Assembly: GCF_000312505.2 (NCBI RefSeq)
Contig: NZ_HG326225.1
Location: 200,249-264,248 of the forward strand
Length of the DNA stretch: 64,000 bases
Source of the DNA: Fenollaria massiliensis
GTDB lineage: Bacteria; Bacillota; Clostridia; Tissierellales; Peptoniphilaceae
Direction of reading: 5' to 3'
In this document: piece by piece, positions 15,572-23,681 of the stretch
Layout: each line of letters starts with the position of its first letter
Numbering within the stretch: the stretch's first letter is position 1
Notes under the pieces: model-generated
Databases searched by the model: none
What the model saw: the letters and a program-made list of their open reading frames with translations, nothing else
Told to the model about the DNA's origin: nothing
Program-made: the position numbers and the translations under genes

Positions 15572-16228
15572 ATGGAAATTAATAATATTTTTGAGTTATT
15601 TGAGATAACGAAAGATAAACTAGAAGGTCAACATGGAACAATAACTATAAATTTTGCCAACAGAAGTCACGTCTATTCTGGAAATGATGTAATAGGAAAT
15701 TGTCTGCAAGAATGGCTGCCTAATTGGTTTCAATATTTAGGAGTAAATATTGTGCCTGGTGAACACACACAGGCTTTTCCAGATTTTGTAGCTATTTTTA
15801 ATAATATTAGTTATGATGTTGAGGTGAAGGCATGGAATTGCAATAACAATCCAGCATTTGATTTAGCCAATTTTCAAAGTTTTCTTGAAACAACATTTGA
15901 TACTCCAGGAAAACTTGATGCATACTATTTTATACTTGGATATAAACCCATGGATGATGGTTTTTCAGAAGGTTTTAAAGTTGAAAAGGTGTATTTGAAA
16001 AATATATGGGAAATAACTGCTCCATCTACGAAATATCCGATAGGCCTTCAAGTAAAGAGAAGTCAACCCTATGCAATGAGGCCAACATCATTCAATAAAA
16101 ACCCTGATAAAGCTTTTAAATCAAAAGAAGAATTCATTAATGCTGTTAAAAAAGCTTATGACCTATTTCCGAGTACAAGTTTAAAATTCACATCAGAAGA
16201 ATGGCTTAATCGAGTTCTTTCTTATTAA
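15572..16228 (+). CDS. NgoBV/NlaIV-type type II restriction endonuclease
   Basis: A 218-aa protein matching the NgoBV family, whose members cut GGNNCC: GTITINFANRSHVYSGNDVI then GNCLQEWLPNWFQYLG, and a PD-(D/E)XK active site FPDFVAIFNNISYDVEVKAW, with Pro-Asp then Glu-Val-Lys, followed by PAFDLANFQSFLETTFDTPG. The ATG follows AAAGGAGGATTAATTT. It lies 33 bases after the ABC-3C ATPase on the same strand and converges on its methyltransferase. The specificity is inferred from the family and needs testing. Confidence 0.85.
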   Translation: MEINNIFELFEITKDKLEGQHGTITINFANRSHVYSGNDVIGNCLQEWLPNWFQYLGVNIVPGEHTQAFPDFVAIFNNISYDVEVKAWNCNNNPAFDLANFQSFLETTFDTPGKLDAYYFILGYKPMDDGFSEGFKVEKVYLKNIWEITAPSTKYPIGLQVKRSQPYAMRPTSFNKNPDKAFKSKEEFINAVKKAYDLFPSTSLKFTSEEWLNRVLSY

Positions 16229-16230
16229 TT

Positions 16231-16275
16231 AAAAAAAACGTCAAAGCTGCTAATAAGCAACTTTGACGTTTTTTT
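16231..16275. terminator. Bidirectional terminator between restriction and methyltransferase genes
   Basis: A perfect long stem AAAAAACGTCAAAG and CTTTGACGTTTTTT, with a TGCT-AATA-AGCA upper stem and one bulge, flanked by A-run and T-run, so it works on both strands. It covers the last codons and TAG stop (16252-16250) of the methyltransferase gene, so the terminator is partly coding. Confidence 0.9.
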
Positions 16276-17752
16276 TAATTTGATCAGTTTCTAATGCTTC
16301 CATATAAGACTCTATTAATTTATTAGATACAGCCTTTATTACAGGAACACAAACTGTATTTCCAAGTAAATCAAGTGCATCAGATGTTTTTATATTATCA
16401 AGCGAGTAATTTTCTGGAAATCCAAACAATTGTAAGCACTCTTTAACTGTTAGTGATCGTATTCCATTCCTTACTGGTACTCCTAGCTTATGGACATCAG
16501 TAGCCACCAAAGTAGGTGCAACTTCATTTGGATTTAAAATTTTTGAAAACTCAAATGATAACTTGCCCGTTACAATATTATATCCTTTTTCAAGAGTTTC
16601 ATCCTTAACCCTTTTATTTCCAACCTTTTTTTTAGGGTATTCGTAGACTAAGTATCCTTTTTCTACTAAATTGTCAAGCATATATTGTAGGTTGTCATGT
16701 GGATAAAATGATTTTATCATATTGGCAGTTAAAGGCATTCCATCCATCCAATCGATTCCTATAAGTTCAGCCCATTTTTTATTTCTACGCTGCCTTAGTA
16801 ATTTTTCAAGTAAATCTTTCTGATCTGGGGTAACTGTTCCTTTTAACTCGATATCCCAACTATGAATGTTATTATCTCCTCCTCTTTTGTCTTTTATTGC
16901 TTTACCATACAGTTCTTCTATGTCATAATGGGATAAAAGTTTGTTTGTGAAACCTGTATCTTTAGCTTCAACCTCATCATCAATGATGTCTCTTAAAACT
17001 GAATAATTCTTTTGGAATCCATCAAGCTTCTTTATTCTTCCTGTCTTAATTCCAATAATGTAAATTCTATTCCTTGATTGTGCAAGTCCAAAGTCTTTTC
17101 CATTTAAAACTTTTGCATCAATATCATATCCTAACTCTTCTAATGTGTTTTTTATAACTTTAAATGTCTTACCCTTGTCGTGATTTACTAATCCCTCTAC
17201 ATTTTCTAGTACAAATCCTATAGGCTTTTTTTCTAACAATATTTTAGCAACATCAAAAAATAATGTTCCTCTTGTATCCTGAAAACCTAATCCTAAACCT
17301 GCTTGCGAAAAAGCTTGACAAGGAAATCCAGCTAACAAGAAATCAAAATTTGGTAAATTAGAAGGATTTATTTTAGTAATATCGCATTTAGAATCTTCTC
17401 CAAAATTATCTTTATACGCTTGTATAGCGGTTTCTTTAATATCGCTGGAAAAAACACATTTTCCTGATAATCCTTTCTCCGTTAATGCTTGTTCGAATCC
17501 TATTCTTATTCCTCCAAGTCCACTAAATAAATCTACATATGTTATCTGATCTTTATTATCTTGAATTTCTAACTTTATTGAATCTACTCCTAATTTTATT
17601 AATTTTCTAATTCTACTAGAAAAACTCGTACAATTAGGAAGTGGTAGGTCTTCAATAATTTCTTTTTCTTCGGAATTAATATATACAGAAATCGCTTGTT
17701 TTTTATCTTCAGCTAATTTTCTCCCTGCCCCTTCACGTGTTCCACCATGCAT
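16250..17752 (-). CDS. C5-cytosine DNA methyltransferase with extra N-terminal domain
   Basis: A 500-aa m5C methyltransferase, the partner of the NgoBV-type nuclease. Motifs: DLFSGLGGIRIGFEQ (I), LLAGFPCQAFSQAG with catalytic Cys145 (IV), FVLENVEGLVNHDKG (VI), QSRNRIYIIG (VIII), KECLQLFGFPENY (IX) and LLGNTVCVPVIKAVS (X); the long region between VIII and IX is the target recognition domain. The first 65 residues, MHGGTREGAGRKLAEDKKQ then ISVYINSEEKEIIEDLP, are extra and look like a small DNA-binding domain of ribbon-helix-helix or GG-AGRK type, suggesting self-regulation. A palindrome covers its -10 box. Confidence 0.92.
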   Translation of the reverse strand: MHGGTREGAGRKLAEDKKQAISVYINSEEKEIIEDLPLPNCTSFSSRIRKLIKLGVDSIKLEIQDNKDQITYVDLFSGLGGIRIGFEQALTEKGLSGKCVFSSDIKETAIQAYKDNFGEDSKCDITKINPSNLPNFDFLLAGFPCQAFSQAGLGLGFQDTRGTLFFDVAKILLEKKPIGFVLENVEGLVNHDKGKTFKVIKNTLEELGYDIDAKVLNGKDFGLAQSRNRIYIIGIKTGRIKKLDGFQKNYSVLRDIIDDEVEAKDTGFTNKLLSHYDIEELYGKAIKDKRGGDNNIHSWDIELKGTVTPDQKDLLEKLLRQRRNKKWAELIGIDWMDGMPLTANMIKSFYPHDNLQYMLDNLVEKGYLVYEYPKKKVGNKRVKDETLEKGYNIVTGKLSFEFSKILNPNEVAPTLVATDVHKLGVPVRNGIRSLTVKECLQLFGFPENYSLDNIKTSDALDLLGNTVCVPVIKAVSNKLIESYMEALETDQIKKNVKVAY

Positions 17753-17771
17753 AAGATCACCTCCTTGTTAA

Positions 17772-17804
17772 AAGTATTATAACACTTGTACATTGTTTTT
17801 TCAA
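17772..17804 (-). promoter_or_regulatory. Methyltransferase promoter with palindromic operator over the -10 box
   Basis: Minus strand TTGAAA (17804-17799), 17-bp spacer, TATAAT (17781-17776). The -10 is centred in AAGTATTATAACACTT (17772-17787), an imperfect palindrome with one mismatched pair, a natural site for the methyltransferase's N-terminal domain. An AAGGAGGTGAT ribosome site follows. Confidence 0.75.
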
Positions 17805-18002
17805 GTTTTTTTAAACCTTTTGATTAATTATATTTTAATCATCCTGTCCACTTTCCTATAAATATCTATTGTGTCCACACACCCCTACGATTTTTGCTAT
17901 TAATATGTTCCCACAAGGTGTTTTTTAATAGAAAAATGGCTTTTAGGATTTCTTCTAAAATCCCAAAAGCCATTGATTTCAACAGTCTTATGACCTCTTA
18001 TC
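17805..18002. other. Prophage/chromosome junction region with terminator
   Basis: No gene is visible. It contains TGTCCAC twice (about 17846 and 17874), and a strong hairpin at 17935-17974 (AATGGCTTTTGGGATTT with AAATCCTAAAAGCCATT on the minus strand, then TTTTTC), which is the terminator of the rRNA methyltransferase gene that ends at 18003. The change from phage and defence genes to chromosomal genes happens here; I could not identify an attachment core. Confidence 0.6.
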
Positions 18003-19352
18003 TTATTTTCTTGACATCAATGCTATAGTCTCAACGTGGCTTGTCTTTGGAAAATTATCAAAAATTTCGACTAATTTTATCTTATAGCCTGCCTCGATGA
18101 ATTCTTTCAAATCGTTTACATGAGTTTTTGGATTGCATGAGACATAAATTATTTTTCCTGCCTTATAATCAATTAGCTTTTTTAAAGCCTTTGGATGAAC
18201 TCCCTCACGCGGCGGATCTATAACTATGGCGTCTGGTCTTTCGTCTAATTCATCTATAACTTTTAAAACGTCTCCGTTAATTACTTCTACGTTATCTATG
18301 TCATTTAACTCACATGTTAGACGCGCCTTTTTTGATGCTTCCTCGACTATTTCTATAGAATAAACTTTTTTTGCTTTTTTCGCAAGTATTTGCGCTATGG
18401 TTCCTGTGCCTGAATATAAATCAAAAAGCACGTCAAGTTTTTCCTCGTCTAAAAGCTCTTGGATGCGTCCGTACATTCTCTCAGCTGCTCTTGAATTAGT
18501 TTGGAAGAATGAGAATGGTCCTATCTTAAATTTTAGTCCAAGAAGTTTTTCGTCTATATCTTCTTTGCCATAAACAAGAATTAATTCATCTGCTTGAACC
18601 ACATCTGATAAACTGTCATTTTTTGTATGATAAATGGATTTTATTTCGCCATCCAAGTTTAAATCAAGAAGCATATTTATAAAATCTTCTTCAATATTAT
18701 AATCCGATGTCGTTACTAAATTTATAAGTATTTCCTTTGTAAAATAAGCTTTTCTTATAACAAGGTGCCTTAAAACGCCTTCGTGAAGCTTTTTATGATA
18801 ATATTTTAAGCCTTTTTCTTTAAAATAATTTAGTGTCGCTACGCGAATTTTTGTGAAATCAGCGTCTACTATGTTGCAATCGTCTGTCTCCACGACTTCG
18901 TAAAAGCGCTTTTTCTTGTGAAGTCCAAGGCTTAAGGTCCTTGCCTCGTCGCCATTATCCGAAAAAGTGTATTCCATCTTGTTTCTATAGCCTTCTACTT
19001 CAAGTGATGGATGAAAAACTATATCTCCACTAAAAACGCTTTTATATAATTTTTGAAGCATATCTTTTTTTATCTTATCTTCATTTTCATAAGTGAGCGT
19101 TTGATAAAGGCAGCCGCCGCACTCTTTGTAAGAAGCGCATGGAGTGCCAGTCTCAAGCGGACTATCTTCAAGCTTTTCGATTACATCGCAGATGTAGGCG
19201 CCATTCTTTTTTCTTTTAGTTCTTAGGCGAAGCTTTCGTCCTAATATTTCATTTTTCACGACATATTTTTTATCTTCATAAAAAGCAAAAGCAAGGTTTG
19301 GATACTCTTGCTCTTGTATGATTAAATCTAATTCTTCTCTTTTATTTTTCAA
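18003..19352 (-). CDS. 23S rRNA (uracil-5-)-methyltransferase, RlmD/RumA family
   Basis: A 449-aa TrmA/RumA-family enzyme that methylates uracil C5 in 23S rRNA using SAM. A TRAM-like N-terminal barrel is followed by the iron-sulfur cysteines in CASYKECGGCLYQTL, then FFQTNSRAAERMYGRI, the SAM site DLYSGTGTIAQILAKKAKKV, DPPREGVHPKALKKL and the nucleophile Cys motif IIYVSCNPKTHVNDL, then HVETIALMSRK. All key residues are present and length is normal. Which uridine (747 or 1939) cannot be told; Firmicutes enzymes of this type may do both. Its start overlaps the stop of the upstream glycosyltransferase gene. Confidence 0.93.
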   Translation of the reverse strand: MKNKREELDLIIQEQEYPNLAFAFYEDKKYVVKNEILGRKLRLRTKRKKNGAYICDVIEKLEDSPLETGTPCASYKECGGCLYQTLTYENEDKIKKDMLQKLYKSVFSGDIVFHPSLEVEGYRNKMEYTFSDNGDEARTLSLGLHKKKRFYEVVETDDCNIVDADFTKIRVATLNYFKEKGLKYYHKKLHEGVLRHLVIRKAYFTKEILINLVTTSDYNIEEDFINMLLDLNLDGEIKSIYHTKNDSLSDVVQADELILVYGKEDIDEKLLGLKFKIGPFSFFQTNSRAAERMYGRIQELLDEEKLDVLFDLYSGTGTIAQILAKKAKKVYSIEIVEEASKKARLTCELNDIDNVEVINGDVLKVIDELDERPDAIVIDPPREGVHPKALKKLIDYKAGKIIYVSCNPKTHVNDLKEFIEAGYKIKLVEIFDNFPKTSHVETIALMSRK

Positions 19353-20457
19353 ATTCTTTCACCATAAAATCTATAAGTTTCTTTGCTGGATCGTCCAAAT
19401 AGTTTTGTTCCAAGCTTCTAAGGATATTGTCCCTAACAAAGTCATTGTTCATAAATGTATTTAGTGCTTCTACCTCTCGATAAGTTTTTGATGAAGCAAG
19501 TATAAGCTGATGATTTGTTAAAAATTCAACGTTTCTTGCCTCTTGTCCTTGAATTGGATCAACAACTATCATCGGTAGACCCTTGGCGATGCACTCACTT
19601 GTAGTAAGTCCGCCTGGCTTTGTAACTATGATGTCTGCTGCACTATAGTACTCTTCGATATTTGATACGAAGCCAACTATCTTTATTTTGTGTCTTAATT
19701 TCATTTTTTCAATCTTCTTAAGAAGTGTTTTTCTCTTTCCTAAAAAGACTACTACTTGAAAATCATTTGAGAGCTTGTCTATCCTCTTTAGAGCCTTGTC
19801 AACTCTAACGTGGCTCATGGATCCACTCATAAGTAAAACCGTTTCTTTGTCTTCATCTAGTCCAAGCTTTTTGCGCATTTCTTTTTTATCAAGATGCTCA
19901 AAAAATTTCTTGTGTATAGGTATACCAAAGTGAAGAGCCTTCTCTAGAGGTATCTCTTTTCTTTGCATTTGTATATCGAGGTCCTTGTGAGGCAGTACTA
20001 GATAATCAATTCCCTCACTATCTTCCCAAAACGGATGTACAGTAAAGTCTGTGATGATGCCAACTGTTAGGCCAGTATAAAAACCATCAAGAACTAGGTC
20101 ACTTAATATGTTCGCTGCAAATACATGTGTTGCTATGATGGCATCTGGCTTAAAATCATCTATAAACTTTTTTATCTCGCCAGTTAATGTTTTTTGCGCT
20201 AATTTACGCGGCTGAGCACTGTTAGTCTCTTGAACTTTTTTATCCGCTGAGTCATAAGCAGCTCCATAAAGCGTCGGGAAATAGTTTATGCTCATATTGT
20301 AAAAACCATTGGCAACATCTTTAAGCCAATTGCTATTGATTTGGCAAATGTCTATGATTGCGCTTTCAAAACCGCGGCTCTTAAGCTCGTTGTCTAAACT
20401 CCTAGCTACTGAGTTATGTCCTTCACCAGCAGTAGCTGTTAATATAATAGTTTTCAA
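19342..20457 (-). CDS. Diacylglycerol glycosyltransferase, UgtP/MGDG synthase family
   Basis: A 371-aa GT28-type enzyme. The N-terminal half starts ILTATAGEGHNSVARSLDNE (the GxGH motif of the family) with DFKPDAIIATHVFAANILSD; the C-terminal half has VLLMSGSMSHVRVDKALKRI, VGFVSNIEEYYSAADIIVTK and PGGLTTSECIAKGLPMIVVD, the nucleotide-sugar site. Members move glucose or galactose from UDP-sugar to diacylglycerol for glycolipids and lipoteichoic acid anchors at the inner membrane face. No signal peptide or membrane segment. It is 15 bases downstream of mgtE and overlaps the rRNA methyltransferase start by 11. Confidence 0.88.
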   Translation of the reverse strand: MKTIILTATAGEGHNSVARSLDNELKSRGFESAIIDICQINSNWLKDVANGFYNMSINYFPTLYGAAYDSADKKVQETNSAQPRKLAQKTLTGEIKKFIDDFKPDAIIATHVFAANILSDLVLDGFYTGLTVGIITDFTVHPFWEDSEGIDYLVLPHKDLDIQMQRKEIPLEKALHFGIPIHKKFFEHLDKKEMRKKLGLDEDKETVLLMSGSMSHVRVDKALKRIDKLSNDFQVVVFLGKRKTLLKKIEKMKLRHKIKIVGFVSNIEEYYSAADIIVTKPGGLTTSECIAKGLPMIVVDPIQGQEARNVEFLTNHQLILASSKTYREVEALNTFMNNDFVRDNILRSLEQNYLDDPAKKLIDFMVKEFEK

Positions 20458-20472
20458 ATCTTTCTCCTTAAT

Positions 20473-21846
20473 CTATATGCCCAACATCATTTTTGCTACA
20501 GCAAAGTAAACAATTAATGATGTGGCGTCTACTATAGTCGTGATTAGTGGCGATGCCATGATGGCTGGGTCAAGTTTTATCTTCTTCGCGCCAATTGGAA
20601 GAAGTCCACCAACTAATTTAGCTAGCATTACTGTAAACATAACTGATATGGATACTGTGATGCCAATTTTGGGATCTTGGCTTGGATGAAGTAGTTTTAT
20701 ACGTCCATAGTTAACTATAGCTAAAACTACACCAACCATGATTGATACTTGAAATTCTTTCCAAAGAACTTTAAGCGCGTCTTTTGGCTCTATCTCGCCA
20801 ACTGCTAGACCACGAATAACTAATGTAGCACTTTGGCTACCAGCGTTACCACCTGTATCCATCAGCATCGGGATAAATATTAGTAGTGATGGTATCGCTG
20901 CGATATAATCTTCAAAGCGCTGCAAAATTGATCCAGTTAGTGTAGCTGACACCATTAAGAACAGTAGCCACGCTATCCTGTGTTTTGCTAGCGTTATAGG
21001 TGGTGTATCAAGATATTCTTCTTCGGATGGACTTAAGGCAGCCATCTTTTGGAAGTCTTCTGTTGCTTCTTGTTCGATGATGTCGATAACGTCGTCAACT
21101 GTGATGATGCCGACCATTCTTTCTTCGTTATCAACTACTGGTACGGCAACGAAGTCATACTTTTGTATTACTCCTGCAACGATTTCTTGGTCTTCATAAA
21201 CATTGACATAAACAACATCTGTGTTCATGATATCTGCAATAACTTTGTCATCATCTGCTATAACTAATTCTCTTAGTGAGACGATGCCCTCTAGCTTTCT
21301 GTTATCATCAACTACATATATAGTATAGATAGTTTCTCTTTGTAGGCCGACTTTTTTAAGTCTTGCCATAGCTTCTTTTACTGTTAATGTCTTCTTAACC
21401 GAGCAGTACTCAATTGTCATTATACTTCCAGCAGAATCTTCTGGATAGTTTAGGAACTGATTGATTAATTTTCTCTCACTCGGAGTAGATTTTTCAAGAA
21501 TCCTATCAACGATATTGGCTGGCATCTCTTCAAGCATGTCAATCTTATCGTCAAAGAAGATCTCTTTAAGAATGTACTCTACATCCGCATCAGTACTTGT
21601 CGCAATGATGTCTTGTTGCTGCTCTGAGTCGAAGTATGTAAATACATCTACTGCTTGATCTTTAGGAAGGAGTCTGAAGATAACTGTCGCATCAGTTACC
21701 TTCAACTCGTCCAAAATTTCAGCTACATCGGCGGCATTCATGCTAGAGAGCTTTTGAATCAGGGCTTTTGGCTTTTTTCCTTTGTATAAGTCTAATATTT
21801 CATTTTTATCTTGTTCAAGCTCTATTTCTCTTCTGTCGTTGTCCAT
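20473..21846 (-). CDS. mgtE: Magnesium transporter MgtE
   Basis: A 457-aa MgtE. Domain order: N-terminal superhelical domain (NAADVAEILDELKVTDATVI), two CBS domains (about residues 135-260; TVKEAMARLKKVGLQRETIY, VVDDNRKLEGIVSLRELVIA, VVDNEERMVGIITVDDVIDI), a connecting helix, and five membrane segments from about 285 on with FIPMLMDTGGNAGSQSATLV, the pore signature, and an ending LITTIVDATSLIVYFAVAK. It imports Mg2+ and is gated by Mg2+ bound to its own cytosolic domains. Only 33 bases lie between it and the upstream gene, so there is no room for an M-box riboswitch. Confidence 0.96.
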   Translation of the reverse strand: MDNDRREIELEQDKNEILDLYKGKKPKALIQKLSSMNAADVAEILDELKVTDATVIFRLLPKDQAVDVFTYFDSEQQQDIIATSTDADVEYILKEIFFDDKIDMLEEMPANIVDRILEKSTPSERKLINQFLNYPEDSAGSIMTIEYCSVKKTLTVKEAMARLKKVGLQRETIYTIYVVDDNRKLEGIVSLRELVIADDDKVIADIMNTDVVYVNVYEDQEIVAGVIQKYDFVAVPVVDNEERMVGIITVDDVIDIIEQEATEDFQKMAALSPSEEEYLDTPPITLAKHRIAWLLFLMVSATLTGSILQRFEDYIAAIPSLLIFIPMLMDTGGNAGSQSATLVIRGLAVGEIEPKDALKVLWKEFQVSIMVGVVLAIVNYGRIKLLHPSQDPKIGITVSISVMFTVMLAKLVGGLLPIGAKKIKLDPAIMASPLITTIVDATSLIVYFAVAKMMLGI

Positions 21847-21879
21847 GATGAATACCTCCTTTTATAGTATTTTTAAATA

Positions 21880-22761
21880 TTAATTGTAGATTTGATCAGC
21901 TGTAAAGCCGTTTCCTAATCTAATATAGAATCTTAATAATTCTTCTAATGCATAAGCTGGAACTGGTCCAACTAGTTCTGATGACTTAACTGTAACGCCA
22001 TAACTTTCTGCTTCACTCTTGATAGTTTCAAAAACTCTGTGGATAGGTGTTAATTCATAATTAACTAAGTTCATTGATACTTGAGTGCATTTTTGATCTT
22101 CGATTGGTAGAGCTATAGCTCTTACTGCTGTATATCCGCCAGTCTTTGCTCTAACTGATCTCATAACAGCTTTAGCGATTTCCATATCTTCAGTATTTAA
22201 ATAAACGTTAAAAGCAATAAGTGGGAATCTTGTTCCAGTTACTGTTGCTCCGCTCTTTGGATTGAATTTTCTTTCGCCTTCGTCTGGTGTCCAATTTTCA
22301 GCGTCTTTAAGTCTTTCTTCAAGGCTTTCGTACTCGCCTTTTCTTAGCTTAACTAGTGATTTTCTATCTTCTCTAGTAGCTGAGTCTTCATAGTAAAATA
22401 CTGGAACGCCTTTTGAGCCAACATATTTACCAAATGCATGAACTACTTCGTTCATTTCATCTGTACTCATGTCCTTAACTGGTACCCAAGCTGCTACGTC
22501 AACAGCTCCTTGACGAGGATGTGATCCATGTTGAGTAGTCATATCAACTCTTTCAAAAGCAACATCTACAAGTCTTTTAGCTGCTTCTAGAGTATCTTCA
22601 ACTGAACCCTTAAAAGTGAATACGCTTCTGTTGTGGTCACTGTCGTAGTTAAGGTCAACCATAGTTACCTTGTTATCTTTTAGCACGGCTTCTTTGATTG
22701 CTTCGATAGTATCCATGTTTCTTCCTTCAGAAACATTGATTTCCGCCATAATTGTTTTCAT
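21880..22761 (-). CDS. Glutamate formimidoyltransferase
   Basis: A 293-aa single-domain formiminotransferase. MAEINVSEGRNMDTIEAIKE, DVAFERVDMTTQHGSHPRQG with the active-site region, VDVAAWVPV, and SGATVTGTRFPLIAFNVYLN are conserved in the FtcD N-terminal domain. It moves the formimino group from formiminoglutamate to tetrahydrofolate in histidine breakdown. The cyclodeaminase domain is absent, as usual in Firmicutes, and no hut genes lie beside it. ATG 22761 follows AGGAGGTAAATT. A 10-bp gap to the thioesterase gene upstream suggests cotranscription. Confidence 0.92.
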   Translation of the reverse strand: MKTIMAEINVSEGRNMDTIEAIKEAVLKDNKVTMVDLNYDSDHNRSVFTFKGSVEDTLEAAKRLVDVAFERVDMTTQHGSHPRQGAVDVAAWVPVKDMSTDEMNEVVHAFGKYVGSKGVPVFYYEDSATREDRKSLVKLRKGEYESLEERLKDAENWTPDEGERKFNPKSGATVTGTRFPLIAFNVYLNTEDMEIAKAVMRSVRAKTGGYTAVRAIALPIEDQKCTQVSMNLVNYELTPIHRVFETIKSEAESYGVTVKSSELVGPVPAYALEELLRFYIRLGNGFTADQIYN

Positions 22762-22771
22762 AATTTACCTC

Positions 22772-23422
22772 CTAATATTTAAGACTAGCATATAATTTAG
22801 TCTCATCTTTAGAGAAAAATCTAAAATTTGCCTCACCATCATTGATTTCGTAGGCAATTTCAACTTCTTCTCCTAAAAGACACTGCTTTACATACTTAAG
22901 TCTTATGCTCTTTATATCTTGATTTAATATTTTTATAATTTCATCTATATATACCGCATTATTAACATGGTGGTATGAGTCAATATATTCTTTCTTTATG
23001 CAAAAGCTTGATATATTAGCTTTTCCATCGTATTCTTCAAGCTCAAGGTCCTCATCATCAAAAAGCTTTTGAAAATCATCTCCAAAATCATTTGTCCTAA
23101 TGGGTCTCATGCTGGATTTATCCACATAGATAATCTCGCATGTCGCCTTGATTATGCTCTTTCCACTCGCTTCAACGATAAATTGTCTATATGAAAAGAA
23201 GCGATTGACTCCAGATGGCGTTGTATGCACTGTGATAGTGTCATAGTCCATATTATAGAATTCATCCATAAAATCAATACGCCACTTATATATCATCCAA
23301 GCTACTTTATCGTCTTTAATCCCATGGGCATAAAGCTGAGCAAAGGCCGCATCGACCATAGACTCAACTGCTTTTTTTATACTTTTTTCCTTAAATTTAT
23401 AATCTTTTGTATATACTTCCAT
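22772..23422 (-). CDS. Acyl-ACP thioesterase family protein
   Basis: A 216-aa protein with two hotdog halves, as in bacterial FatA/FatB-type acyl-ACP thioesterases. The first half contains MVDAAFAQLYAHGIKDDKVA, WMIYKWRIDFMDEFYNMDYD and FFSYRQFIVEASG; the second contains KKEYIDSYHHVNNAVYIDEI, where Asn and His lie in the family's HVNNxxY active-site motif, then RLKYVKQCLLGEEVEI. It would release free fatty acid from acyl-ACP in the cytosol. Somewhat shorter than the usual 240-250 aa. A small hairpin separates it from the DUF1858 gene downstream. Confidence 0.85.
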   Translation of the reverse strand: MEVYTKDYKFKEKSIKKAVESMVDAAFAQLYAHGIKDDKVAWMIYKWRIDFMDEFYNMDYDTITVHTTPSGVNRFFSYRQFIVEASGKSIIKATCEIIYVDKSSMRPIRTNDFGDDFQKLFDDEDLELEEYDGKANISSFCIKKEYIDSYHHVNNAVYIDEIIKILNQDIKSIRLKYVKQCLLGEEVEIAYEINDGEANFRFFSKDETKLYASLKY

Positions 23423-23438
23423 GATATTCCTTATGTAA

Positions 23439-23456
23439 AGCCCTTAAAAAAGGGCT
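23439..23456 (-). terminator. Short hairpin between thioesterase and DUF1858 genes
   Basis: On the strand drawn it reads AGCCCTT, AAAA, AAGGGCT (18 bases); the reverse strand has a T-rich loop. It is followed on the minus strand by TTTACAT. It sits upstream of the thioesterase start (23422) and downstream of the DUF1858 stop, so it can end the DUF1858 transcript, with weak T content. Confidence 0.45.
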
Positions 23457-23461
23457 CTTAA

Positions 23462-23647
23462 TTACTCATTTAAAGCTTTCATCAAACGTTCTAGATCAAG
23501 TCCGTGAACTTGGCAAGCTTCTTCAATTGATTCCATTTGGCTTGAAGGGCATCCAACGCATCCCATACCGTGTTCCATTAGGATGTATGCTGCTTCTGGT
23601 TTTGCTCTTAGTAAATCTCCTATTAGCATGTCTTTTGTTATTTCCAT
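23462..23647 (-). CDS. DUF1858 small CxxC protein
   Basis: A 61-aa DUF1858 domain protein of the kind linked with hybrid-cluster and other redox proteins. Key features are [20 protein letters not shown] then [20 protein letters not shown], with the paired cysteines of GCVGC, and [20 protein letters not shown]. The fold is a small helical bundle with a redox-active or metal-binding CxxC. It lies 34 bases downstream of the A-type flavoprotein gene and is probably cotranscribed, which suggests a role in oxygen or nitric-oxide defence. The biochemical activity of the family is not established. Confidence 0.88.
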   Translation of the reverse strand: MEITKDMLIGDLLRAKPEAAYILMEHGMGCVGCPSSQMESIEEACQVHGLDLERLMKALNE

Positions 23648-23681
23648 AATATCACCTCTCTTTGTATATACCCAAATCTGT

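Noticed and set aside
17753-18002. Prophage attachment site with tRNA
   Set aside because: No tRNA-like structure and no repeated core could be found within the window.
21847-21879. M-box riboswitch before mgtE
   Set aside because: Only 33 bases separate mgtE from the upstream gene, too short for the aptamer.
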